This document shows, in pieces, positions 7,828-17,417 of a stretch of 64,000 bases of DNA. Origin of the DNA: Pseudomonas laurylsulfativorans (GTDB lineage Bacteria > Pseudomonadota > Gammaproteobacteria > Pseudomonadales > Pseudomonadaceae); the NCBI RefSeq assembly GCF_002906155.1, contig NZ_MUJK01000001.1, forward strand, positions 496,001-560,000. The letters are read 5' to 3'. Position numbers and translations under genes: made by a program. Position 1 is the stretch's first letter, and each line of letters starts with the position of its first letter. The notes beneath the pieces are model-generated. The model was given only the letters and a program-made list of their open reading frames with translations, did no database searches and was not told the DNA's origin.

Positions 7828-8700
7828 TTATTTGGTGCGTCGCTGTGCTTTGATTATGTTAGCGGCCCGGCAGTTGTGCACGAGGCGAGACTCTTCGAAA
7901 AAATCTGCATTGATAATGCTGCAGTTGAACACCCAATTACCGGACTCCGGATCGAACCATCGATCGAGGTGCTCCTTGATGTCCACAGGTCCCAGCGCGA
8001 TGCTGTAACTGGTCGCGGAGAGCGACCATGGCATGGAGCCAATGGGTGGGGCCTGTAATGTTCGGGCGATGTGATTTTCCAGTTCGACGACGCTGGTGTC
8101 CTCAATCCCGCTCCACCGATGTTCGATTCTCTGGAGAAACCAGGCAGGATCCAGAGCCTCGTGGCGATTGGCGGCCAACCAGACTCGTTGTACGTGGCTT
8201 GCCTGTTTCAATTGCCCCAGATTCAGGTGCCTGTTGCTCGACGGAATGACTCTCTGCCCCAGGTGCATCAATAAAAACCTGCCGAATTCTCGATGGTCGA
8301 AGTCGACATTACCGGATTTCAGCTCATGGAAATCCAGTAGCACAAACTCATCAGGGCTTTCCTCAAGGAAACGAATCACCTGCATGATCAGGTTTTCCAA
8401 TGAGCGGGATGAGCGTATCCCGGCGTGCTGGAACCAGAACGTGCCGACGCCGCGGGAGTCCACGTGATATTCGATTCTGGCATCGATGGCGCGCGCGCCA
8501 TTGCGCATCTGCTCGTAAAAAGAGTGGCTCTGGCATGCCACCCAATGAGCAACACCGGGTGCTGCATACGTGGCCTTTTTGTCTACCCCACTATTATGGG
8601 CTCCCGGCAAAATCAAATCGCCAAGTGCCAATGTCTCGATTATTGAATCGGACGCCATCCAGTGGCTGAGTTTGAAATTTTTCAGTGCGAAATTGTTCAT
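7828..8700 (-). CDS. PI-PLC X-domain-like phosphodiesterase, copy 2
   Basis: 290 residues from MNNFALKNFK. The catalytic layout matches copy 1 (LPGAHNSGVDKK with H35, NGARAIDARIEY with R75, FQHAGIR with H92, PDEFVLLDFHEL), and the end is similar (FFEESRLVHNCRAANIIKA against FFDESEIVRYCWSATSMKA). The two are a diverged tandem duplication. I chose the ATG at 8700 over the one at 8709 because AAGG sits nine bases before it. No signal peptide is seen. Copy 2 keeps the canonical GAHNSG loop; copy 1 has CAHNCG, so their activity may differ. Confidence 0.8.
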   Translation of the reverse strand: MNNFALKNFKLSHWMASDSIIETLALGDLILPGAHNSGVDKKATYAAPGVAHWVACQSHSFYEQMRNGARAIDARIEYHVDSRGVGTFWFQHAGIRSSRSLENLIMQVIRFLEESPDEFVLLDFHELKSGNVDFDHREFGRFLLMHLGQRVIPSSNRHLNLGQLKQASHVQRVWLAANRHEALDPAWFLQRIEHRWSGIEDTSVVELENHIARTLQAPPIGSMPWSLSATSYSIALGPVDIKEHLDRWFDPESGNWVFNCSIINADFFEESRLVHNCRAANIIKAQRRTK

Positions 8701-8800
8701 TGAATGCATCCTTGCATAAATGGAGGTTATTAACTTTGTTGGGTGTGTATGTAGTTAGAAATTGCTGTTTGTTTATAATTTTCAAGGGTCGAAATTACAA

Positions 8801-8840
8801 ACGCCGACTTGATACCAGAGGTATCTTGTCGGCGTCTTTT
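8801..8840 (-). terminator. hairpin terminator after the glycosyltransferase gene
   Basis: An 8-base stem (8801-8808 with 8828-8835) continues after a 2-base mismatch into a 6-base stem (8811-8816 with 8820-8825). A run of T follows on the plus strand and a T-rich stretch on the minus strand. It lies just past the stop of the minus-strand gene ending at 8888. Confidence 0.7.
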
Positions 8841-8887
8841 TGAGTCTTGCTGCAAGCGGTTTGGCTAAACGTGTCTGCTGTCCATCT

Positions 8888-10186
8888 TCATGTTGTGTGG
8901 GTGCGATTTTTGACCTCGATCCATTGCGCCATGTATTGAGTGCTCTTGTGCTGATGATGACGCAGCATGCTGCCGGTAAAGTTATCTCGTCTGATGTTTG
9001 CCAGATCCCGTTGGCATTCGACCAGCCGCTGGATCAAGGCCGGGCCATGAACGGATTTCTGGTAACGGCGGGCAAGCAGGGTGTGTGCGTGCGTCTGGGC
9101 GTCCAGCCAACGGGTCTTGTCATTGTGGAGTTGCACGGCTTGATTGGCGAACTCGCGTGCCGAACAGGTCACTGCACCGGGCCACGCCTCGTCGCCGTGC
9201 ATCGCCTCCGCACCGACAGGTGTCGTCACATTAGGTGTGCCACAGAGCATCGCATCGACAATCTTGCCTTTGATTCCCGCGCCAAATCGCAGGGGCGCCA
9301 TACAGACACGCGCCGACGACATGACTTGCAGGGCGTCCTCGGCCCAGTTCATCACATGAAAGCCTTGGGCCGGGTTATGCAGGGCAGTCGCCTTGGGTGG
9401 GGTGTAGGCCCCATAGATATGTAATTGAGCGCCGGGCAATTGCTCGCGAACCAACGGCCAGATAGCGGTTTTCAACCAGAGCACCGCATCCCAGTTGGGC
9501 GCATGGCGAAAGTTACCGATATGAAGAAAGTGTGCCCGGTCTTCGTACGCAGCTGGCGCACCGGTCGGAAGATCGACCATCAATGGGCACCAGTGCAATA
9601 GGTTGCGCGCAATCCTGAACTGCTCGACCAGCAATTCGATTTCCACCTCGGAAACCATCAGCGTCAAATCACAGCGATAAAACGAGGCGATCTCGCGCTT
9701 CGCCAGGTCGGTATCGGCCATGTACTCGAATTCTTCACGCGCTGCCTGGGCGAACAGGTCGCTGAAGTCATTGTTGTCCTCACTGCCCTTTAAACGCACC
9801 TTGAGGCGTTGATGCCGGCCATGCCTGAGACTTTGCAGGTCGCAACTTTCGAGCACGCGCAACGCATCGGGACAATGCTTTTCGACACGCCAGCCGAACT
9901 GCTCCTCCATCATGAATTGATCGAACAACACAATGTCCGGCGCCAGTTCGCTGATGAAGGCGTCGAAACTGCTGTTGTTCAGCTCGATGGGAACTTCGTG
10001 TATTCCCATCGCTGTCAGGTCTGCACGTTGCTCACCGAAGCCCGCCGGGCTGCTGAACGTGATGTCCCAGCCCTGTTGCAGGAGAACCTCGAGAATTTGC
10101 ATGACATGCCCGCTGGCCGCGGAAGAGCGGGGCTCGGGCCAGACGTAACCAATGACCAGGACTTTGGTTGCGTGGGGCTCAATCAT
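8888..10186 (-). CDS. GT4-type glycosyltransferase
   Basis: 432 residues with a GT-B fold pattern. The N-terminal half begins KVLVIGYVWPEPRSSAASGHVMQI, and the C-terminal half has HIGNFRHAPNWDAVLWLKTAIWPLV and the sugar-nucleotide-binding region APLRFGAGIKGKIVDAMLCGTPNVTTPVGAEAM. This matches glycosyl transferase group 1 enzymes that use nucleotide sugars in the cytosol. Acceptor and sugar are unknown, and no polysaccharide cluster surrounds it, so it is an orphan. The start is the ATG of MIEPHATK, with AGGA ten bases upstream. Confidence 0.8.
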   Translation of the reverse strand: MIEPHATKVLVIGYVWPEPRSSAASGHVMQILEVLLQQGWDITFSSPAGFGEQRADLTAMGIHEVPIELNNSSFDAFISELAPDIVLFDQFMMEEQFGWRVEKHCPDALRVLESCDLQSLRHGRHQRLKVRLKGSEDNNDFSDLFAQAAREEFEYMADTDLAKREIASFYRCDLTLMVSEVEIELLVEQFRIARNLLHWCPLMVDLPTGAPAAYEDRAHFLHIGNFRHAPNWDAVLWLKTAIWPLVREQLPGAQLHIYGAYTPPKATALHNPAQGFHVMNWAEDALQVMSSARVCMAPLRFGAGIKGKIVDAMLCGTPNVTTPVGAEAMHGDEAWPGAVTCSAREFANQAVQLHNDKTRWLDAQTHAHTLLARRYQKSVHGPALIQRLVECQRDLANIRRDNFTGSMLRHHQHKSTQYMAQWIEVKNRTHTT

Positions 10187-10260
10187 GTACGGGAGTTCCT
10201 TGAAGCGAAGACAGGTTAGGGACAAAAAAGGCGCGCATTAAACCACAGCGCAGCGCAGGG

Positions 10261-10623
10261 TCACCCGAGAATGCTTTTGACCTTGTCGCGCAACTGATCA
10301 ATGGAGAACGGTTTGCCGATCAAGTGCATGCCTTGAGGCACTTCAATGTTTTCGGCGTAGCCGCTGGCAAACAGGATGGGCAGGCTGGGGCGTATCGTGC
10401 GGGCGAGGGTGGCCAGTTCGCGGCCGTCCATGACCGGCAGGCCAACATCAGTCATCATCAAGTCAATGTGTTGGTTCACGTCCTTGAGCGTCTCCAGCGC
10501 CTGTTCGCTGCCATCGGCTTCCAGCACCGTGAAGTCCAGTTCCTCCAGTACGTCGACGATCAGCATGCGCACGATGGCATCGTCTTCGACGACGAGGATG
10601 GTGGAGGCGTTGGCGGATGACAT
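10261..10623 (-). CDS. single-domain response regulator
   Basis: 120 residues forming one receiver domain: acidic pair VVEDD at 11-15, phosphoacceptor D59 in LMMTDVGLP, the TGY-equivalent ASGYAE, and K in GKPF. There is no output domain, so it probably relays phosphate or acts through protein contacts. It is divergent from the large hybrid kinase that starts 246 bases away, and the shared gap probably holds both promoters. The long upstream open frame is ignored because the ATG of MSSANAST begins the receiver. Confidence 0.9.
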   Translation of the reverse strand: MSSANASTILVVEDDAIVRMLIVDVLEELDFTVLEADGSEQALETLKDVNQHIDLMMTDVGLPVMDGRELATLARTIRPSLPILFASGYAENIEVPQGMHLIGKPFSIDQLRDKVKSILG

Positions 10624-10868
10624 GGTCGAATTCCCGAAAAGATTGGTATTGCCGGTCGCAGCAAATCGCCGGCCTATTGCATGAGTAATGTCGGATCCCG
10701 ACAAGTTCCCAGCGCAATGGAAAAAGCGTTCACGGCGCTGCCCAGGCAAGGATAACGCGGACACAGCGCAATGTAGGACATTGCGCGAAAACATGTCAGA
10801 AAATTGGATCAATGTGCCAGTTTTGGGGCAAACTCCCTGCATCCTGACAGTTCGACAAGGCCTGCCCC

Positions 10869-13800
10869 ATGACCTCTGCGTCCTCGGTTGATGAGCAACG
10901 ATTTCGTAAACTCCTGAGCCGCAACATCAGCCTGCCGTTGGGTCTTGGCCTTATCAGTGCTGTGTTCTTCGTGTCGCTGATCACCTATTTACTGTCGACG
11001 ATCCAGTGGGTGGAACACACCGACCGGGTGATCAATAACGCCAATGAAGCGGTCAAACTGACCGTTGACCTGGAAACCGGGATGCGCGGTTTCCTGCTCA
11101 GTGGCGACGAACATTTCCTCGATCCCTACGAAACCGCCAAGCCGCGAATTGCCGTGGCCCTCAACACCTTGCTCGAGCTGACCGCCGATAACCCGGTGCA
11201 AACCGACCGTTTACTGCGCTTGCAGGCATTGCAGTTGGAGTGGACCAGTTATGCGCAGTCGATGATCGATCTGCAACGCAGCAGTGGTGATTATCGCTCC
11301 GCGGTCAAGGCCGGGCGCGGCAAACGCTTGACCGATGAAATTCGCAAGCAGTTCGAAGAAGTGATCGATACCGAGCAGCAACTACGCACATCGCGCAATG
11401 GTGAAGTGCGACGCACCACGGTCATGAGCATCAGCCTCTATCTGTTGTTCATCGCCGGCGTCAGTGGCTTGCTGGCGTATGTCGGGCGCCGCGATTTGCT
11501 CAACCTTTCGCAAAACTACAGCGTCAATCTCGCGGCCCAACAAGCCAGCGCCCGTCGCCTGGAGCAACAGGCCTGGCTGCGCAACGGCCAGACCGAACTC
11601 GCCGAGCAGGTATTGGGACAGTTGAGCTTGAACCTGCTGGGACGCAACATCCTGCAATTCTGCGCGCAGTACCTGGGCACCGCCGTGGCGGCTATTTATG
11701 TGCGCGAAGACCACGGCGGCCTCAAGCGCATCGCCACCTACGGTTTTTCTCGTGAACAAGAAGAACGTGAACAGCAGATTTACAGCGAAGAAGGCATTGT
11801 CGGCCAGGTGGCGCAGCAGGGGCGGCTGATTCGCCTGGACGAGGTTCCCGGGGATTATTTCAAGGTCAGCTCCGGTCTCGGCGACGGTTTGCCGCGCAGT
11901 GTGCTGGTGGCGCCAACCAGCGACGACGACCGGGTCAATGGCGTGATCGAGTTGGGCTTTCTGCGTCCACTGACGGACCGTGACATTGAATTGCTTGAGC
12001 TGATTGCCGGCAATATCGGTACCTCGATCGAAGCTGCACGCTATCGCCAGCGATTGCAGGAGGTGTTGGCCGAAACCCAGCAACTCAATGAAGAATTGCA
12101 GGTTCAGCAGGAAGAACTCAAGACCGCCAACGAAGAGCTCGAAGAACAGTCGCGGGTTCTCAAGGAGTCCCAGGCGCACCTGGAAACCCAGCAGGTGGAA
12201 CTGGAGCAGACCAACGAACAACTTGCCGAGCAGGCAGAAATACTGGCCGAGCAACGCGACGCCATGGACCTGAAAAACACCGAACTCAATCAGGCCCAGA
12301 TCCAGCTCGAAGAACGCGCATTTGAGTTGCAGCGCTCGAGCAAGTACAAGTCCGAATTCCTCGCCAACATGTCCCACGAACTGCGCACACCGCTGAACAG
12401 CTCGTTGATTCTGGCCAAGCTGCTGGCAGAAAACCCCGAGGAAAACCTCAGTGCCGAGCAGGTCAAGTTCGCCGAATCGATCTATTGCGCCGGCAATGAC
12501 TTGCTCAACCTGATCAATGACATCCTGGACATTTCCAAGGTCGAGGCCGGCAAGCTGGAAATCCGTCCGGAGAACACCAGCGTCACGCGTCTGGTGGAGG
12601 GACTGCGTGGGATGTTCCAGCCCTTGGCCACGGACAAGCAGCTGGATTTCCAGCTCGATGTGCAGGAAGGCGCGCCGCTGATGCTGTTCACCGACCGCCA
12701 GCGCCTGGAGCAGGTCCTGAAGAACCTGTTGTCCAACGCCGTGAAATTCACTGAAGGCGGTAGTGTCAGCCTGTCCGTCGCCACGGCGCCGAACGACGGC
12801 ATTGCGTTCAGCATCCGTGATTCCGGGATCGGCATTGCGCTGGATCAGCACGAAAGCATTTTTGAAGCGTTCCGCCAGGCCGATGGCACCACCAATCGAC
12901 GTTATGGCGGTACCGGGCTGGGTTTGTCGATCTCCCGTGATTTGGCAGCTTTGCTCGGCGGCTCCATCAGCGTGACCAGCACGCCGGGGCAGGGCAGTGT
13001 GTTCACCTTGGTACTGCCTCAACAGTATGTGGAACCGGGCGATGGGCCTGTTGAACCGATGCGAGCGGCTCCTGTGGCGGCTGCACCGAGTGTATTGCCA
13101 TCCACATTGTCGCCACTGATCGCCGACGTCGACATTGCGCGGTTCGACGACGACCGCAACAAGGGTCCGTTTACCGGCCGTTGCATTCTGGTGGTGGAGG
13201 ATGAGGCGAACTTTGCGCACATCCTCTACGACCTTGCCCATGAACTGGGTTATCAGTGCCTGGTGGCCCACGGCGCCGATGAAGGTTATGACCTGGCCAA
13301 GGCGTTCATCCCCGATGCGATCCTGCTGGACATGCGCCTCCCGGATCATTCCGGCCTGACCGTGCTGCAACGCCTGAAGGAACACGCCGAAACCCGGCAC
13401 ATCCCGGTGCACGTAATTTCCGTCGAAGACCGGGTCGAAGCGGCGATGCACATGGGCGCCATCGGCTATGCGGTCAAACCGACCACCCGCGAGGAACTCA
13501 AGGACGTGTTTGCACGCCTTGAAGCCAAGCTGACGCAGAAGGTCAAGCGCGTGCTGCTGGTCGAGGACGATGACTTGCAGCGCGACAGCATTGCCCGCCT
13601 GATCGGCGACGATGACATCGAGATCACTGCCGTTGGCCTGGCTCAGGAGGCGCTGGATCTGCTGCGCACGTCCGTTTTCGATTGCATGATCATCGACCTC
13701 AAACTGCCGGACATGCTCGGCAACGATTTGCTCAAGCGCATGTCCACCGAAGACATCTGCTCCTTTCCACCGGTCATCGTCTATACCGGGCGCAACCTGA

Positions 13801-14360
13801 CCCGGGATGAAGAGGCTGAACTGCGCAAGTATTCGCGCTCGATCATCATCAAGGGCGCACGCTCGCCAGAGCGGTTGCTGGACGAGGTGACGCTTTTTCT
13901 GCACAAAGTCGAATCGCGGTTGTCCCATGAACGGCAGAAGATGCTCAAGGTCGCCCGCAGCCGCGACAAGGTCTTCGAGGGCCGCAAGGTGCTGCTGGTG
14001 GATGACGATGTGCGCAACATTTTCGCCCTTACTAGCGCGCTGGAGCAAAAGGGCGCCGTCGTGGTCATTGGCCGCAACGGTCGCGAAGCGATCGAACGAT
14101 TGAATGAGGTGGAGGACATCGATCTGGTGTTGATGGACGTGATGATGCCGGAGATGGATGGTTTTGAAGCCACCGTTGAAATCCGCAAGGACCCGCGCTG
14201 GCGCAAGCTGCCAATCATTGCGGTGACGGCCAAGGCCATGAAGGACGATCAGGAGCGCTGCCTGCAGGCCGGCGCCAACGATTACCTGGCCAAGCCCATC
14301 GACCTGGATCGCCTGTTTTCACTGATTCGTGTGTGGTTACCGAAGATGGAACGTATCTAG
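10869..14360 (+). CDS. hybrid sensor histidine kinase (CHASE3-GAF-HisKA-HATPase-three receivers)
   Basis: 1163-residue inner-membrane sensor. It has a transmembrane helix near 22-41, a periplasmic CHASE3 domain to about 180, a second helix near 186-207, a GAF domain about 245-400, and a Gln/Glu-rich coiled coil about 400-490. A HisKA domain follows with H503 in MSHELRTPLN, then a HATPase domain to about 730 and three receivers with phosphoacceptors D821, D943 and D1090. Three receivers in series suggest a phosphorelay hub. The TAG stop overlaps a GTG of the CheR gene (TAGTG), and CheR, CheB and a further kinase follow with overlaps, so they form one operon. The input signal is not evident. 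Confidence 0.92.
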   Translation: MTSASSVDEQRFRKLLSRNISLPLGLGLISAVFFVSLITYLLSTIQWVEHTDRVINNANEAVKLTVDLETGMRGFLLSGDEHFLDPYETAKPRIAVALNTLLELTADNPVQTDRLLRLQALQLEWTSYAQSMIDLQRSSGDYRSAVKAGRGKRLTDEIRKQFEEVIDTEQQLRTSRNGEVRRTTVMSISLYLLFIAGVSGLLAYVGRRDLLNLSQNYSVNLAAQQASARRLEQQAWLRNGQTELAEQVLGQLSLNLLGRNILQFCAQYLGTAVAAIYVREDHGGLKRIATYGFSREQEEREQQIYSEEGIVGQVAQQGRLIRLDEVPGDYFKVSSGLGDGLPRSVLVAPTSDDDRVNGVIELGFLRPLTDRDIELLELIAGNIGTSIEAARYRQRLQEVLAETQQLNEELQVQQEELKTANEELEEQSRVLKESQAHLETQQVELEQTNEQLAEQAEILAEQRDAMDLKNTELNQAQIQLEERAFELQRSSKYKSEFLANMSHELRTPLNSSLILAKLLAENPEENLSAEQVKFAESIYCAGNDLLNLINDILDISKVEAGKLEIRPENTSVTRLVEGLRGMFQPLATDKQLDFQLDVQEGAPLMLFTDRQRLEQVLKNLLSNAVKFTEGGSVSLSVATAPNDGIAFSIRDSGIGIALDQHESIFEAFRQADGTTNRRYGGTGLGLSISRDLAALLGGSISVTSTPGQGSVFTLVLPQQYVEPGDGPVEPMRAAPVAAAPSVLPSTLSPLIADVDIARFDDDRNKGPFTGRCILVVEDEANFAHILYDLAHELGYQCLVAHGADEGYDLAKAFIPDAILLDMRLPDHSGLTVLQRLKEHAETRHIPVHVISVEDRVEAAMHMGAIGYAVKPTTREELKDVFARLEAKLTQKVKRVLLVEDDDLQRDSIARLIGDDDIEITAVGLAQEALDLLRTSVFDCMIIDLKLPDMLGNDLLKRMSTEDICSFPPVIVYTGRNLTRDEEAELRKYSRSIIIKGARSPERLLDEVTLFLHKVESRLSHERQKMLKVARSRDKVFEGRKVLLVDDDVRNIFALTSALEQKGAVVVIGRNGREAIERLNEVEDIDLVLMDVMMPEMDGFEATVEIRKDPRWRKLPIIAVTAKAMKDDQERCLQAGANDYLAKPIDLDRLFSLIRVWLPKMERI

Positions 14361-15193
14361 TGGAGCGCAATTTTTCAGTGGAGCGAAACAGCGAAATCGA
14401 ATTGCGGTTGTTGATCGAGGCGATCTACCTCAAGTACAGCTACGATTTTCGCGATTACTCCGGCGCATCGATCAAGCGCCGGGTCAATCATGCGTTGAGT
14501 CAGTTCGAGTGCAATACCATCTCGGCGTTGCAGGAAAAGGTCCTGCACGACCCCACCGCGTTCATGCAACTGCTGCAATTGCTGACCATTCCGGTCAGCG
14601 AGATGTTCCGCGACCCCTCGCACTTCCTGGCCATCCGCAAGGAAGTGGTGCCGCTGCTGCGAACCTACCCTTCGATAAAGATCTGGATCGCCGGATGCAG
14701 CACTGGTGAAGAGGTCTATTCGATGGCCATTCTGCTGCGCGAAGAGGGCCTGCTCGACCGTACGATCATTTACGCCACCGACATCAATCCGCGCTCCCTG
14801 GAAAAAGCCAAGCAAGGGATATTCTCGATGGAGAACGTCCGCGCCTACACTGCTAATTACCAGCAGGCCGGTGGCCAGTGTTCGTTTGCCGACTACTATA
14901 CGGCGGCCTACGGATACGCGATTTTCGACAAGACATTGCGCGAGAACGTCACGTTCGCCGATCACAGCCTGGCGACGGATAGCGTATTTTCAGAAACTCA
15001 ATTAATTTCGTGTCGCAACGTATTGATTTATTTCAATAAAAAACTTCAGGATCGAGCGTTCGGATTGTTTCATGAGTCCCTCTGCCATCGCGGATTCCTG
15101 GTGTTGGGCAGTAAGGAAACCCCGGATTTCTCGGCCTTCGGCAATCAGTTCGAGCCGCTGGTCAAACAGGAACGGATTTACCGAAAATCATGA
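14360..15193 (+). CDS. CheR-type protein-glutamate methyltransferase
   Basis: 277 residues with the CheR N-terminal helical domain (RDYSGASIKRRV), the SAM-binding IWIAGCSTGEEVYSMAI, and LISCRNVLIYF. It would methylate glutamates on a receptor, using S-adenosylmethionine. The GTG at 14360 overlaps the preceding stop and is chosen for coupling; a GTG at 14333 would add nine residues. No methyl-accepting receptor is encoded nearby. The coiled coil of the CHASE3-GAF kinase is a possible substrate (inference). Confidence 0.85.
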   Translation: MERNFSVERNSEIELRLLIEAIYLKYSYDFRDYSGASIKRRVNHALSQFECNTISALQEKVLHDPTAFMQLLQLLTIPVSEMFRDPSHFLAIRKEVVPLLRTYPSIKIWIAGCSTGEEVYSMAILLREEGLLDRTIIYATDINPRSLEKAKQGIFSMENVRAYTANYQQAGGQCSFADYYTAAYGYAIFDKTLRENVTFADHSLATDSVFSETQLISCRNVLIYFNKKLQDRAFGLFHESLCHRGFLVLGSKETPDFSAFGNQFEPLVKQERIYRKS

Positions 15194-15783
15194 AAAGTGC
15201 AAAGGGTTTGCCAGTGATCGAAGCCATTGTCATCGGTGCCTCCGCCGGTGGCGTAGAGGCGCTGCTGAATATCCTCGGACCGCTGCGCGAAGGCTTCGCG
15301 CTGCCGATCATTGTCGTGCTGCACTTGCCGGACGCACGCCGCAGCCAATTGGCGGACGTGTTTTCCCGTCGTGTTGCGCTGCCGGTGCTGGAGGCGTGCG
15401 ACAAGACCTCGGTCGAGGCCGGCACGCTGTATTTCGCCGCCCCGGGCTATCACTTGTCGGTGGAGCAGGACCGCAGCTTTTCCCTGAGTCTGGAGCCGCG
15501 AGTGCATCATTCGCGACCTGCCATCGATTACCTGTTCGAATCGGCCGCCGATGCGTACGGCGCCCATCTGGCCGCGATATTGCTGACCGGCGCCAATCAC
15601 GACGGCGCACGCGGGTTGGCCCAGGTCAAACAGCACGGTGGCATGACCATCGTGCAAGACCCGCAGGAGGCTCAGGTTTCCACCATGCCCCAGGCTGCAC
15701 TGGACCTGCACCAGCCGGACCACATACTTCCCGTAAGCGGCATCGGCCGTCTGCTTGTCGAGCTGGAACGAATCGCATGCTGA
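15190..15783 (+). CDS. CheB-type methylesterase without receiver domain
   Basis: 197 residues comprising only the catalytic domain of CheB. The expected triad is S18 in GASAGG, H45 in VLHLP and D138 in TGANHDGARG. The N-terminal receiver found in chemotaxis CheB is absent, so activity is not controlled in cis by phosphorylation. It overlaps the CheR gene by four bases (ATGA), so the two are translationally coupled. Confidence 0.9.
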   Translation: MKSAKGLPVIEAIVIGASAGGVEALLNILGPLREGFALPIIVVLHLPDARRSQLADVFSRRVALPVLEACDKTSVEAGTLYFAAPGYHLSVEQDRSFSLSLEPRVHHSRPAIDYLFESAADAYGAHLAAILLTGANHDGARGLAQVKQHGGMTIVQDPQEAQVSTMPQAALDLHQPDHILPVSGIGRLLVELERIAC

Positions 15784-16958
15784 GTAATATCAAGGCCAAA
15801 CTGCTGATCGTCGACGATCTGCCGGAGAATCTGCTGGCGCTCGAAGCGCTGATCAAGCGCGAGGACCGGATCGTGTACAAGGCACTGTCCGCTGATGAAG
15901 CCTTGTCACTGCTGTTGCAACACGAATTTGCCATGGCCATCCTCGATGTGCAGATGCCTGGCATGAATGGCTTCGAGCTGGCCGAGTTGATGCGTGGCAC
16001 GGAAAAAACCAGGAACATCCCGATCGTTTTCGTCAGTGCCGCCGGGCGTGAAATGAACTACGCCTTCAAGGGCTATGAAAGCGGTGCCGTGGACTTCCTG
16101 CACAAACCGCTGGACATCCACGCGGTCAAGAGCAAGGTCAATGTGTTCGTCGACCTGTATCGCCAGAGCAAGGCGATGAAGGAACAAGTGCTGGCCCTGG
16201 AGCAAAGTCGCCGCGATCAGGAAACCCTGCTCAAGCAGCTGCAAAACACCCAGCTGGAACTGGAGCAGGCGGTGCGCATGCGCGATGACTTCATGTCCAT
16301 TGTCGCCCACGAAGTGCGCACGCCGCTCAATGGCCTGATCCTTGAAACCCAGCTGCGCAAGATGCACCTGGCCCGGGACAACGCCGCCGCCTTCACCCTG
16401 GACAAGATGCACGCCATGGTCGATCGCGACGAACGGCAGATCAAAAGCCTCATTCGCTTGATAGAAGACATGCTCGATGTCTCGCGCATTCGCATCGGCA
16501 AGTTGTCGATCCGACCGACGCGGTTCGATCTTTCGACGCTGGTTCGCGATGTGCTGCACAACTTTTCCCAGCAGATCGACGCCGCCGAGGCATCGGTCAC
16601 CCTTGATGCCGAACAACCGGTGATCGGAAACTGGGACGAGTTTCGTATTGAACAGGTCATTTCCAACCTGCTGACCAACGCCTTGCGCTACGGGGCCAAG
16701 AGCCCGATCTCGGTGAAGGTCTACAGTGAAGGTGGCCAGGCGCTGGTGGACGTACAGGACCATGGGATCGGCATCAGCGAAGAAAACCAGAAACGCATTT
16801 TCCAGCAGTTCGAACGCGTATCGGCCAAGCACGCCGTCGCCGGACTGGGCCTGGGTTTGTTTATTTCAGAACAGATTGTGGCGGCCCATGGCGGTACTAT
16901 TACGGTCCAGAGCCGGATTGGCGAAGGCGCCTTGTTTCGCGTTTGTCTGCCGCTGTAG
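15777..16958 (+). CDS. response regulator-histidine kinase fusion
   Basis: 393 residues: an N-terminal receiver with phosphoacceptor D57 in AILDVQMPGMNG, a short coiled coil, a HisKA domain with H178 in VAHEVRTPLN, and a HATPase domain with DHGIGI and GLGLGLFI. There are no membrane segments, so it is cytosolic and probably takes phosphate from, or is tuned by, the upstream multi-receiver kinase. The ATG lies inside the end of cheB (7-base overlap). A much longer open frame upstream is only the shadow of cheR and cheB. Confidence 0.9.
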   Translation: MLSNIKAKLLIVDDLPENLLALEALIKREDRIVYKALSADEALSLLLQHEFAMAILDVQMPGMNGFELAELMRGTEKTRNIPIVFVSAAGREMNYAFKGYESGAVDFLHKPLDIHAVKSKVNVFVDLYRQSKAMKEQVLALEQSRRDQETLLKQLQNTQLELEQAVRMRDDFMSIVAHEVRTPLNGLILETQLRKMHLARDNAAAFTLDKMHAMVDRDERQIKSLIRLIEDMLDVSRIRIGKLSIRPTRFDLSTLVRDVLHNFSQQIDAAEASVTLDAEQPVIGNWDEFRIEQVISNLLTNALRYGAKSPISVKVYSEGGQALVDVQDHGIGISEENQKRIFQQFERVSAKHAVAGLGLGLFISEQIVAAHGGTITVQSRIGEGALFRVCLPL

Positions 16959-17035
16959 GAAAACAGCCAGATAAACGCAACCTCTGATCGACCCCACGGT
17001 CGTATCAGCAGCAATTGACCGAACAAAGGCTTCCC

Positions 17036-17413
17036 ATGAGCGAAGATGCACAAGATGTAGTACTCGTCGTCGAAGACGATCCCTCGATTCTGATGGTGCT
17101 GTCGGCTTACCTGTCGGGCGAGGGTTATCGCGTATTGCAAGCCGAAAACGGCGAACAGGCTTTTGAGATCCTGGCGAGCAAACCGCACCTGGACATGATG
17201 ATCACCGACTTCCGTCTGCCCGGCGGTATCTCCGGCGTGCAGATCGCCGAGCCCGCCGTGAAGCTGCGACCGGAACTCAAGGTGATTTTCATCAGCGGCT
17301 ATGCCCAGGAAATTCGCGACACCGACAGCCCGATCACGCGCAGGGCGCCGATCCTGGACAAACCGTTCGACCTGGACAAATTGCAGGAGCTGATGCAGGA
17401 CATGCTTTCGTAA
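17036..17413 (+). CDS. single-domain response regulator
   Basis: 125 residues, one receiver domain: acidic pocket VVEDD, phosphoacceptor D58 in MMITDFRLPGG, and Lys in LDKPFDL. It starts 77 bases after the kinase with AAAGG upstream and probably belongs to the same operon. There is no output domain. It ends four bases before the end of the convergent hybrid kinase. Confidence 0.88.
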   Translation: MSEDAQDVVLVVEDDPSILMVLSAYLSGEGYRVLQAENGEQAFEILASKPHLDMMITDFRLPGGISGVQIAEPAVKLRPELKVIFISGYAQEIRDTDSPITRRAPILDKPFDLDKLQELMQDMLS

Positions 17414-17417
17414 GCGG

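Noticed and set aside
5871..8700. Prophage or transposon boundary near the mtl deletion
   Set aside because: No integrase, transposase, target duplication or attachment repeat is visible around 5164 or in the adjoining genes.
11382..14048. 888-residue open frame on the strand opposite the multi-receiver kinase
   Set aside because: Such long antisense frames are common in GC-rich Pseudomonas genes; the sense strand has clear kinase and receiver motifs.
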